Origin: Leptospira ellisii
GTDB taxonomy: Bacteria; Spirochaetota; Leptospiria; Leptospirales; Leptospiraceae
Assembly (NCBI RefSeq): GCF_002811955.1
Contig: NZ_NPEF01000039.1
Location: forward strand, 1 to 22,310
DNA: 22,310 nucleotides
Direction of reading: 5' to 3'
The notes beneath the pieces were generated by a model that was not told where the DNA came from, searched no databases, and saw nothing but the letters and a program-made list of their open reading frames with translations. The number at the start of each line of letters is the position of its first letter. Position 1 is the stretch's first letter. Below are positions 9,499-16,705 of this stretch, piece after piece. The position numbers and the translations under genes were made by a program.

Positions 9499-10029
9499 AT
9501 GGCTATTGACGAAATTGACAACGTAGCCGATTTAATCGATAACTATGCAAAATCTATTGCGGGTCTGGAATTAGCAGTTGCAGCTTTGAATATCCGCCTT
9601 AACGCATCGCCATTAATTAACTTTCGGGACGCACTTTTTCATTTTAGAAAACTATGTCAAAGCATTGTAAATAGCAAAGAATATTATCAAAATTTAGGCG
9701 CTGTTGATGAGCATCTTGCAAGGGGGGCTAAAGACATTTTGGTTCATCTTGCGTTTATTCTAAGATTAAGAATTCGCTATTTGACCCAAAACGATACTGC
9801 AATACTTCTTCGCGCGAAAAAGGATCGTTTTAAGTTGAATAAAGTAGCAAATCGACTTGGTAATTTGGACTTAAAGTTACGTCATAATTTTGGTTCATAC
9901 AATCCTGAAATAATTGCTAAGTCGGTCGACGTCTTGACTTCATCTATCAATGAAACTGAAACTATTTTAGGATCGTTAGGCCTCAATTCTAGTTTACGTG
10001 AGAGATTTGAAAAAAACTTCCAAAAATGA
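9499..10029 (+). CDS. Orphan island protein C (176 aa), possible HEPN-like
   Basis: 176 residues, predicted all-helical, with no signal peptide or membrane segment. The segment NFRDALFHFRKL contains R43-D44-x3-H48, matching the R-x4-6-H pattern (polar residue after the Arg) of HEPN-fold ribonucleases and toxins. A second helix, HLARGAKDILVHLAF (72-86), carries Arg75 and His83. The C-terminal half is basic (RAKKDRFKLNK, LDLKLRHNF) and could contact nucleic acid. The motif is short and could occur by chance, so HEPN membership is a hypothesis. The ATG starts 4 bp after the stop of gene B with no visible Shine-Dalgarno, which implies translational re-initiation. It is followed by 163 bp of AT-rich DNA without a gene. 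Confidence 0.65.
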   Translation: MAIDEIDNVADLIDNYAKSIAGLELAVAALNIRLNASPLINFRDALFHFRKLCQSIVNSKEYYQNLGAVDEHLARGAKDILVHLAFILRLRIRYLTQNDTAILLRAKKDRFKLNKVANRLGNLDLKLRHNFGSYNPEIIAKSVDVLTSSINETETILGSLGLNSSLRERFEKNFQK

Positions 10030-10192
10030 AATTATATCATTCTTTTTGATGCCGATGTAACCGCTTAATTTTGACTCTGACGTAATTTTTGAATTGACTA
10101 AATAAATTTTTTCAGCTAGTCGGAAGAAATTTTTGTCTTTCTATCACTTTTTCAATTTATGGAAGAACCATCCTTCGGATTTTCTAAAGACG

Positions 10193-10960
10193 TTATGCGC
10201 GTTCCGGTTCTGGGATCACTTCTCCGTAGAACGGCGTATCCTTGATCTTAAGATTGTAACCCTTGACGAACAGGATCTCGAGGTTGACCGTATCCTCCCT
10301 GTTGTAACTTTCCAGCACTTTGAGCGCGTCGGTGTCGTCGTATTCGACGTATTGTCTCCAGAGTTTGACCGCGTCCCATCCCGTGATCGCGGCCTCTTCG
10401 GGTCTTTGGATTCCCAAGGCTTTTTCGCATCCTTTTAGTCCGCCTTTGATTCCCAGAGATCGGAGAAGATACATGACGTCTATGTGGTTGTTTTTGAAAC
10501 GCAGATTGAATTCCCTCTCCAAAAACGGAACGTCGAACGCGATCCCGTTGTAGGAGACGAAAACGCGGTCGGGACCGATCCGATCCAGAAAGAAATCCAG
10601 ATTAGAGCCTCGGATAAAGGATTCGTATTTTTTTCCGTCGAAGGTTCCGATCATCGTAGTTCTGTCGTCGTCCCCCAAACCAGTGGTTTCGATGTCGAGA
10701 TACAGAAGTTTTTCCCGGATCGTAGGAAACAATCTCCAGTGATGTTTCGAGGAAAGCACGTGAAAGAAATAAAAGAAGTTCTTCCGTTCCAATTCTTTTT
10801 TAGAGAATTCTAATGCGTCTAAGATCAGATTTTTGGCGGGGATCGATTCCTTCAGGATGAAATCCTTGAGATCCCTCCAGTCGTGAATTCCGTACTCCCA
10901 AAGTCTTTTCTCCTCGGATGAATCGATTCCCGGCAGATGACAAAACGTGTGTTCGAGCAT
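10193..10960 (-). CDS. RNase H-like 3'-5' exonuclease (YprB-like)
   Basis: 255 residues from the ATG at 10960. An upstream GTG-type extension to 11029 is in frame, but the ATG shares one base with the lnt stop (TGATG), which decides the start. The fold signature is DEDDy: LDIETTG (Asp89, Glu91), NGIAFDVPFL (Asp143), HIDVMYL (Asp161) and YNREDTVN (Tyr219, Asp223). Before the nuclease domain lies a short helical region beginning LPGIDSSEEKRLWEYGI that looks like a helix-hairpin-helix. Relatives such as YprB are predicted nucleases with poorly known substrates. It is the last gene of a three-gene operon with lnt. The link to lipoprotein maturation is probably positional only. Confidence 0.85.
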   Translation of the reverse strand: MLEHTFCHLPGIDSSEEKRLWEYGIHDWRDLKDFILKESIPAKNLILDALEFSKKELERKNFFYFFHVLSSKHHWRLFPTIREKLLYLDIETTGLGDDDRTTMIGTFDGKKYESFIRGSNLDFFLDRIGPDRVFVSYNGIAFDVPFLEREFNLRFKNNHIDVMYLLRSLGIKGGLKGCEKALGIQRPEEAAITGWDAVKLWRQYVEYDDTDALKVLESYNREDTVNLEILFVKGYNLKIKDTPFYGEVIPEPERA

Positions 10961-12708
10961 CAGGATCCCTTGCCGTTTCGGAGACCGTTCCAAAACGAAA
11001 TCGACAGAACGAAAACGCAAAAGATCCAAATCGGTTTATTCCCGGCCCGGGAATAAACCGTATTTTGCGGAACGTCCAGGTCGATCGTAAACGCGCGAAT
11101 CCCCGTTTCGTGAAACCCGATCGGAGACACGATCGGGATTCCGCGTTGATCCCAAACTTCGGTGATCCCCGAAACGGTGGAACGGATCAACGGAAGACCG
11201 GTTTCGATCGCGCGAAGACGGACGGTTCCCGAATGCTGATGCGCTTCGAGTTCGGAATCGAACCACGAGTCGTTGGTGAGATTGATCAGGATTTCGGGTT
11301 TCGAATCGGAGCGGAAATAATCCAGGACGAGTTCGGGAAACATCGCCTCGTAACAAAGTAAGGGAAGTATGGAATATGAATATTCCAATTTTTGAATTTT
11401 CTCGGATACGGATTTCGGAGAGAAAAACCCGGACCGCAGGGAATACGGTTCGGAGAAGCCGTTTTCGGTTCCGGTCGGAACCGTCCTTTCCCGGTTGTCG
11501 CCGATAAGTTTCGATCCGACGAGAAGTTTGGGGGTTTCTCCGGGAACGTAACGGGAAGTTTCCTTAAATACCGACCTTAAAAAGGGGAAAACGGATTCGA
11601 AGGGAAGATATTCCCCGAAAGCCAGAAGACGACGTTTATCGTAACGTTCGAAATTTCCGTACGCGTGACGGAAGAGGGAAATCTGATTTCTCATCTTTCC
11701 TCCGTCCATGTTGAGTTCGTTGAACAACACGTCCGCCCCCGTTTTACGGGAAAGATACAGTATGATCCCTTCCATGGTGGGCGAATAGATGCGCTCTCTG
11801 CGGTTCTCCTCCGAATCCAAGGTCCCGTGGAAGGGGATGGATGATTCCGGAATGACGACTAACGCAGGAGACTCCTCGGAGGATAGTGCGCCCCGTAGCG
11901 AAAGGGAGAGCACCTTGCTCATCGTATTCGAGAGAAAGGTTTCGTCCGCCTGAAGCTCCTTCGTTCCCGGAGACGTGTCGGGCTGAACGACAATGACGGA
12001 AAGTTTTTTCGTATTCTCCATGTTTGCCGGTCTGAATCCGTATCCGATTCTATATAACCCGAAACCGTAGACAAAAAAGACGAGGATCCAACCCGAAACG
12101 GAAAATTTAAATTCCCGCGAATCCCTTTTTTTGAAGTTCAGCAGAAAAATCGTCGAGACCGAAGCGACGAACAGACACAGGAACGAAAGTCCGTAGACCC
12201 CTATGAGCGAAGCCGATTGTTCCAAAACGATCGATCCGGAAAGAAGATTTCCCCAATACAAGGGGAATATCTGATACGTGACGAGATCGGCCAACGTTCC
12301 CGCCGCGGGGAAAAGCAATAGGAGTTTGGGATCCGATGCGGAACGGATTTTCGCCGCTCGGAAGACGAAATAAAACGGTACGAATTTCAAATGGGAGACG
12401 ATTCCGTATATTAGAAAAAACGCAATCGATACGGAAGGTCCGACACCCGCGATTCTGGAAACGGCGCCCGGAATCCACAAAAACGTCGTGTAATTCAAAA
12501 CTTGGGATAGGGCCAAAAGCCAGAGCGCGGCTTTGAGCGGAGAGGTTTTGTCCAGAGAAAGGAAAAGAAACAGACAAGCCGCAGCCGAAACGATACCGGC
12601 GCTTAGGAAGGAATGCGGAGAAAGGCCGAGAAGCGTTCCCAATCCGACTCCGACGCAGAGGGAAAGTCTATAAACGGCGGAGTCCTTTTGAAAAAAACGG
12701 TCGAACAT
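10960..12708 (-). CDS. lnt: Apolipoprotein N-acyltransferase
   Basis: 582 residues, about 70 longer than the enterobacterial enzyme. It transfers the third acyl chain onto the N-terminal Cys of lipoproteins at the inner membrane. The first 225 residues hold about seven to eight hydrophobic segments. The nitrilase-type periplasmic domain follows, with the catalytic Glu288 (VVIPESS), Lys358 (DKRRLLAFGEYLPFE) and Cys452 (LLCYEAMFPEL), and the conserved NLTNDSWF (476-483) and RAIETGLPLIRS stretches. The extra length sits mainly between Lys358 and Cys452 (about 392-445), an insert of unknown role. The ATG overlaps the stop of the upstream gene by one base, and its own TGA overlaps the exonuclease ATG. 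The protein should be active, as all triad residues are in place. Confidence 0.93.
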   Translation of the reverse strand: MFDRFFQKDSAVYRLSLCVGVGLGTLLGLSPHSFLSAGIVSAAACLFLFLSLDKTSPLKAALWLLALSQVLNYTTFLWIPGAVSRIAGVGPSVSIAFFLIYGIVSHLKFVPFYFVFRAAKIRSASDPKLLLLFPAAGTLADLVTYQIFPLYWGNLLSGSIVLEQSASLIGVYGLSFLCLFVASVSTIFLLNFKKRDSREFKFSVSGWILVFFVYGFGLYRIGYGFRPANMENTKKLSVIVVQPDTSPGTKELQADETFLSNTMSKVLSLSLRGALSSEESPALVVIPESSIPFHGTLDSEENRRERIYSPTMEGIILYLSRKTGADVLFNELNMDGGKMRNQISLFRHAYGNFERYDKRRLLAFGEYLPFESVFPFLRSVFKETSRYVPGETPKLLVGSKLIGDNRERTVPTGTENGFSEPYSLRSGFFSPKSVSEKIQKLEYSYSILPLLCYEAMFPELVLDYFRSDSKPEILINLTNDSWFDSELEAHQHSGTVRLRAIETGLPLIRSTVSGITEVWDQRGIPIVSPIGFHETGIRAFTIDLDVPQNTVYSRAGNKPIWIFCVFVLSISFWNGLRNGKGS

Positions 12709-13760
12709 CAGTTTTGTTGTTTTTTTATCTCTTCCTCATACTTGAGTCTTCTTGAATATTCTTCCGCTTCCTCCGGCCCGAGGTTCCGGATCCTGATCTC
12801 CATGAGGGCTTTTTCCCGCGCATCCCCCTTGATGTTCGAATTTTTCCGGATCCAATCCGCCTCTTCGTTCTGGGTCGACTTTTCCTTTTTTTCCCGTTCT
12901 TCGATCTCCTTATAGACGGCGTCGATACGATCGGCCCCGTCCTTACCGAAGTATTTTTCGCGTATGGATCTTGTTTTGCCGGTCTTATCGGATAGATTCA
13001 TTTTTTCTAATTCTTTTTCGCGGAGAAACATCTCCGTTTCGTAAGTGTTGAACTTAGGTTCGCGGGTTTTGAGCGTATTGTAGTATTGGCCGTAGACGTT
13101 TTTCCGGAATTCGTCGTAACGTTCCATACGTTTGTCGCCGCTCAGCGATTCCGTTTCCTTTAAAAAACCTCCGAGAGAATCGCGGAAAGTCTCCTCCGCC
13201 TCCTCCATCCCGAAGACGAGTTTCGCGTCGTTTTCGGAAAAAAATTCCCTGCGTTTTCGTTTCACCAATTCGTATTTTTCGGCGCGGTTCAGTTTGTCGG
13301 GCAGTTCGTATTCCCGCATTACGGTTTCGTATTTTAGATATCCTGAAAATAGTTTCATCAGATATTCCGCGTCCTTTCCGGAGTAATGGTCCGCTATAAA
13401 GGCCCTGATGATCTCGTTGCATTGTTCGAATCCCGAGTTTTCGGGACATTGTCTTCGCAACGCCCAGAGTTCCGAGACCAGGTTGACCTCGCCCGTGGAG
13501 GCGTACTGTATCAGTTCGTCGAAGGAAAGCCAGTCGCCGTTTTCGTCGAAGATTCTGCGGGAAGTGTCTACGACCGCCTGATTGAGGACCCATTCTCCGG
13601 ATTCCGATCTTTGTAGCGTGAATTCCGCATCCGAATCGGAGGAGGACCCTTTCGAGCCGGAGCTCGGGTTGAAAAAAACGAACCAAACCAACGCGATCAA
13701 AACCGCTGCGATCAGGCCGACGAGAACCGGGAACGTGATTCTTTCCTTTAACGATTTCAT
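12708..13760 (-). CDS. Membrane-anchored lipase-chaperone-like protein
   Basis: 350 residues. One N-terminal membrane anchor (10-30, PVLVGLIAAVLIALVWFVFF) is followed by a Ser/Gly/Pro linker and a long charged helical domain in the periplasm. Size, topology and the segment RKRREFFSENDAKLVFGMEEA (split here as 168-176 and 177-188) match lipase-specific foldases (LifO/LimK family), which fold secreted lipases. The family motif of the form RxxFDYxLSAxGE is only partly kept (RRIFDENGDW then LSFDELIQYASTGE, about 68-91), so it is a divergent member. No lipase gene is in the window. The stop overlaps the lnt start (TGATG), placing it first in the operon. An AGG lies just before the ATG at 13760. 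Confidence 0.6.
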   Translation of the reverse strand: MKSLKERITFPVLVGLIAAVLIALVWFVFFNPSSGSKGSSSDSDAEFTLQRSESGEWVLNQAVVDTSRRIFDENGDWLSFDELIQYASTGEVNLVSELWALRRQCPENSGFEQCNEIIRAFIADHYSGKDAEYLMKLFSGYLKYETVMREYELPDKLNRAEKYELVKRKRREFFSENDAKLVFGMEEAEETFRDSLGGFLKETESLSGDKRMERYDEFRKNVYGQYYNTLKTREPKFNTYETEMFLREKELEKMNLSDKTGKTRSIREKYFGKDGADRIDAVYKEIEEREKKEKSTQNEEADWIRKNSNIKGDAREKALMEIRIRNLGPEEAEEYSRRLKYEEEIKKQQN

Positions 13761-13846
13761 GGACCTGTGATTTTTAGGAAAAACTTATTCCGTGCAAACC
13801 TTTTTTGTTTTTTCCGAAAAACGGTCCGGTATGAAATGACAAAGTC

Positions 13847-14869
13847 GTGCAACAGAAAAGACCGATTCTGTATTATCCCGAAGGAACCTCCTACGCGGAA
13901 AAAATTTTCGCGCGTTTCGAAAAAATCGAAGTAAGAAGTTACGAGCCGCATTCGATTTCGAATCTGGCTTCCGAAAAGCCGGAGATTTTGATCGCGAATA
14001 CGAGGCTGAAAGTGAATGAAGAGGCGGTATCGACCTTTCCCTCTGTGAGAATTTTCGCCACCGTAAGCTCCGGAACCGATCACGTGGACTTCAACTCGCT
14101 CAAACGCAACGGCCGGATCTTTTTAAACGCGCCGGGATGCAACGCGGGTTCGGTCGCGGAATACTGTTACGTTTCGCTTATGCGGAGATTTTCGTTAAAC
14201 GAATGGAACGGTCTGACGGTGGGGATGATCGGACACGGGAATACGGGAAAAGCATTCCATAAAATTCTAAAATTGAAGGGGATCGATTCCGTATTTTACG
14301 ATCCTTTTTACAAGGCGGAATCTGTCTCTCCGGAAGAGGTTCTGCGATCCTCCGTTCTCAGTTATCACGTTCCTTTGACCAAAGAAGGTCCCGATTCTAC
14401 GTACCGTATGATCGGCGAGGAACTGATCGCGTCGCTGAAACCGGGAACGGTTCTCATCAATACGAGTCGCGGGGAAATATTTTCCCCGGAGGCCTTTTCG
14501 CTTTTGATGCAAAGAGACGATCTTTTCAAGGTCATAGACGTGTTCGATCCGGAACCTCCGTCCGCGGAATTCGGATTCCGTTTGGCGGAGGTTTCCGGTT
14601 CCGTTTTTACGCCGCATATCGCGGGTTACAGTCAGATGGGCAGGGCGAGCGGAACGTATCGTGTGGCGGAAAAACTCGCCATTCTTTATAAGGAGGGTCC
14701 CCTGCCTCCCTTGGAATCCTTTTTGTTAAACGAAGGGGAATTCCGCACCGAAACATTCCTGAGCGAGGAGGATTCGACCCTCCGGACCGCCTGGAAAAAA
14801 GGGGACGTCTCCTATTTCGAAAGAAGGAGAAATTCCTATCCGATACGTTTGGATCTTGGTTTAGTATAA
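13847..14869 (+). CDS. PdxB-like D-isomer-specific 2-hydroxyacid dehydrogenase
   Basis: 340 residues, NAD-dependent. The Rossmann motif is GMIGHGNTG (126-134). Catalytic residues of the family are Arg208 (NTSRGE), Glu236 (DVFDPEPP) and His257 (TPHIAGYS). The stretches APGCNAGSVAEYCY (96-108), HVPLTKEGPDSTY (174-186) and TPHIAGYSQMG are closest in style to erythronate-4-phosphate dehydrogenase (PdxB) of vitamin B6 synthesis. The protein is about 40 residues shorter than PdxB and lacks most of its C-terminal dimerisation domain, so the substrate is not certain. The start is GTG at 13847 with only a weak RBS. The gene is divergent from the lipase-chaperone-like gene (86 bp apart) and convergent with the glycosylase (9 bp apart). 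Confidence 0.8.
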   Translation: MQQKRPILYYPEGTSYAEKIFARFEKIEVRSYEPHSISNLASEKPEILIANTRLKVNEEAVSTFPSVRIFATVSSGTDHVDFNSLKRNGRIFLNAPGCNAGSVAEYCYVSLMRRFSLNEWNGLTVGMIGHGNTGKAFHKILKLKGIDSVFYDPFYKAESVSPEEVLRSSVLSYHVPLTKEGPDSTYRMIGEELIASLKPGTVLINTSRGEIFSPEAFSLLMQRDDLFKVIDVFDPEPPSAEFGFRLAEVSGSVFTPHIAGYSQMGRASGTYRVAEKLAILYKEGPLPPLESFLLNEGEFRTETFLSEEDSTLRTAWKKGDVSYFERRRNSYPIRLDLGLV

Positions 14870-14872
14870 TAG

Positions 14873-14884
14873 AAAATTCTAATT
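14873..14884. repeat. AAAATTCTAATT at a convergent junction (copy 1)
   Basis: This 12-mer lies just after the dehydrogenase stop and over the glycosylase stop. The identical 12-mer occurs at the other closely spaced convergent junction (18668-18679). Both are inside a TAGAA...TTCTA inverted repeat. No GC stem with T-tract is seen, so it is not a standard intrinsic terminator. Confidence 0.35.
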
Positions 14885-15730
14885 TACTTCCGGAGGATTT
14901 TCCTGCGAATTCCAAGGGATGAACTGTTCCCCCTTGGCCGGCTGACATACGGGACAAAAAAAGGAATCGTAGCCGAGTACGTTCGCCCTGCGGATAGTCG
15001 TTCCGCAATCCGGACAAGGTTCGTTCTTCCTGTTTCTCACTTTTACGTGATCCCTGACCTTCACGTCGAGGGGCGCGTTTTTGGCGCGGATATATTCGAT
15101 GGAATCGGTAAGCACTTTTCGAATACTTTCGTAGACGCCGGATTTTTCCCCGGGAGAAAGCCGGTTGCAGGGCGTTTTGGGATGGATCTTTGCGGCGAAC
15201 AACACCTCGTCCGCATAAGCGTTTCCTAATGCGCTCAATTTGCTCTGATCCATCAAAAACGCGCGGATCTGCTGGCGTGATTTTTCGATCGTTTTTAGGA
15301 ATACGGATAGGGTGAATTCCCCGGAAAGAATGTCGACCCCTTGTTCCTTGTATTTCGGAATCTGGTCGAGTTCCTCGTTTTTCAGAAAATAAACCTTACC
15401 CATTCTCGTGTCGTCCGCGTAGTTGAGGACCGGACCTTCGGTCGCGATTCTGACGCAGAGATCCTTTTTTTTGTATTTGGGATCCATGGAAAAACGTCCC
15501 GACAACATGGGATGAATTACCATATTCATCTTTTCGAATGTAAAATTCAGAAACGGTCCGCGCCTTTCCAGGGAAAGTAGGGGTAAGTCCTTGTAGGAAT
15601 CCTCCGGAGGCATGCCGGTAAGGTTGCGGACCACGATGGGATCCAAGATTTCGATCGAACGAATTTTTTTACCGAGCAGTTCGGGTAGAAGTCTTTCCCG
15701 TAGGATCACTAGGTCCGGCAATTCTGGCAT
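14879..15730 (-). CDS. Divergent Fpg/Nei-family DNA glycosylase
   Basis: 283 residues. Family features: N-terminal MPELPDL (Pro2 nucleophile, Glu3), the helix-two-turn-helix LSALGNAYADEVLFAAKIHP (Asn170), Arg109 in DDTRMG, and a zinc finger Cys239-x2-Cys242...Cys259-x2-Cys262. It should excise oxidised bases and cut the backbone by beta/delta elimination. Two usual residues are different: the Lys in the RRxKYLL strand is Pro59 (RRGPFLNF), and the Arg five residues before the third zinc Cys is Tyr254. The sixth residue is Asp rather than Glu. About 20 extra residues follow the finger. These changes suggest altered lesion choice or activity (inference). It lies downstream of two other repair-type genes on the same strand, 72 bp from the radical SAM gene. 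Confidence 0.85.
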   Translation of the reverse strand: MPELPDLVILRERLLPELLGKKIRSIEILDPIVVRNLTGMPPEDSYKDLPLLSLERRGPFLNFTFEKMNMVIHPMLSGRFSMDPKYKKKDLCVRIATEGPVLNYADDTRMGKVYFLKNEELDQIPKYKEQGVDILSGEFTLSVFLKTIEKSRQQIRAFLMDQSKLSALGNAYADEVLFAAKIHPKTPCNRLSPGEKSGVYESIRKVLTDSIEYIRAKNAPLDVKVRDHVKVRNRKNEPCPDCGTTIRRANVLGYDSFFCPVCQPAKGEQFIPWNSQENPPEVN

Positions 15731-15802
15731 GGAGCGATTGGATCGTTTTTTACGTTTTCGTCAAGAAAGATGTTCCGTTCCGACCGGCGGCAACGTGTCG
15801 GA

Positions 15803-16705
15803 TCAGATAGTATCGTAATTCAGAATTCCTCTTCGAATTCCGTAACGATCGCATAATTCCCTGGTTTTTGCCGAAAGGGCGTTTTTGTAATACGCCGGCA
15901 TCTCGTACCCGTTGGAAAAGAATTTCACGTATTTTTCCAATAGATGGGGATAGTGTTTTTCGACCGCGTGAAAGACCGCGCTTTTGCCGTCGGATTGTCC
16001 GTAGCCGAAAAGGGTCAGCGTCGCCGGAAAAATATAAGAGACGCCGATTTCCCGAAAGGAGCCGAACATCGTCTCCAGATTTTCCCCCGTGTCGCTGATA
16101 TGCGGCAGAAGGGGCATCAGGCTTACGCCGGAAAAAAGTCCCCGGTTTAAGGTTTCGCGTAACGCGGTGATGCGCCGGCTCGGAGGAACCGCGCCGGGTT
16201 CGAAAATCCGCGCCACGCCGTCGTCCAAAGTAGAAAACGAAAACGTAATAAACGATTTTCTAATTAACTTACCTTCGAGGTCGCCGGGAAGGATCGCGGC
16301 CGATTCGATTTCGTTTATCAAATCCAGATCCCTTAGGACGAGATCCGATTTAGTGAGGACGTGGACCGGAAATCTGTGTTTCAGGATCGTGCGTAAAAGT
16401 TCCCGGGTTAATCCGCGTTCCTCTTCGAACGAAAGATACGGATCGGTGGCGGAGGAGAGCGCGATGATTCCGTATTGTTTTTTTGCGGCCCGGTTTTTCA
16501 GTTGCCGATCCAAAACCTCGACCGCGTTTTCCTTCACCGAAAACTTATCCTCGACGTTAAGACCGTATTTACTTCCGGCGACGTAGCAGTAAAGGCAACG
16601 GAACGTGCATCCGCTATACGGATTGACCGTGTAATCGTCCAGAAACCAGGGATCGCGGCGTTTGGTTTTGTTAAGAACGCTTTTGATTTGGACGTTTCGA
16701 GGCAT
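15803..16705 (-). CDS. Radical SAM protein, spore-photoproduct-lyase-like
   Basis: 300 residues. The iron-sulfur motif CTFRCLYCY (Cys33, Cys37, Cys40) has the CxxxCxxC spacing of radical SAM enzymes, preceded by VNPYSGC, as in the SPL/DNA-repair-photolyase group. Further family stretches are SATDPYLSFEEE and HVLTKSDLVLRDLDL. Relatives include spore photoproduct lyase and many uncharacterised SPL-like proteins. This organism is not a spore former, so the substrate is unknown, and the family name should not be taken as proof of thymine-dimer repair. The start at 16705 lies inside the end of the AlkD-like gene (35-base overlap), so the two are translationally coupled. No separate Shine-Dalgarno is evident. 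Confidence 0.85.
   Translation of the reverse strand: MPRNVQIKSVLNKTKRRDPWFLDDYTVNPYSGCTFRCLYCYVAGSKYGLNVEDKFSVKENAVEVLDRQLKNRAAKKQYGIIALSSATDPYLSFEEERGLTRELLRTILKHRFPVHVLTKSDLVLRDLDLINEIESAAILPGDLEGKLIRKSFITFSFSTLDDGVARIFEPGAVPPSRRITALRETLNRGLFSGVSLMPLLPHISDTGENLETMFGSFREIGVSYIFPATLTLFGYGQSDGKSAVFHAVEKHYPHLLEKYVKFFSNGYEMPAYYKNALSAKTRELCDRYGIRRGILNYDTI

Larger units (their letters stand above)
8679..10192. other. AT-rich accessory island with three orphan genes
   Basis: Base composition changes sharply just after the MBL stop codon and returns to GC-rich coding DNA at the exonuclease stop (10193). Inside, codons strongly prefer A/T endings (AAA, TTA, ATA, GAT), unlike both flanks. It holds a promoter/operator region (8679-8851), three tightly packed small genes and a 163-bp AT-rich tail (10030-10192). 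No integrase, transposase, tRNA or obvious flanking direct repeat is visible, so the route of entry is unknown. Composition and gene novelty together suggest horizontal acquisition (inference). Confidence 0.75.

Noticed and set aside
8852..10029. Island genes as a standard type II toxin-antitoxin pair
   Set aside because: None of the three shows a DNA-binding antitoxin fold or a familiar toxin signature such as PIN, RelE or Fic. Only the R-x4-H motif remains as a hint.
10096..10121. GACTA...TAGTC inverted repeat at the right end of the island
   Set aside because: A five-pair stem with a 16-base AT-rich loop is expected by chance in such sequence, and no matching copy is seen at the left end, so it is not an attachment site.
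10167..10180. ATCC-TTC-GGAT mini-hairpin followed by TTTTC as a terminator
   Set aside because: The stem has only four pairs and the T-run is short and interrupted, too weak to call an intrinsic terminator.
8679..10192. Island as prophage remnant or integron cassette
   Set aside because: No integrase, phage structural gene, attC-like element or tRNA target is visible. Only foreign-like composition supports transfer.
10133..10813. Overlapping plus-strand open frames (101, 77 and 109 residues)
   Set aside because: They lie opposite the exonuclease gene, whose catalytic motifs are clear on the minus strand.
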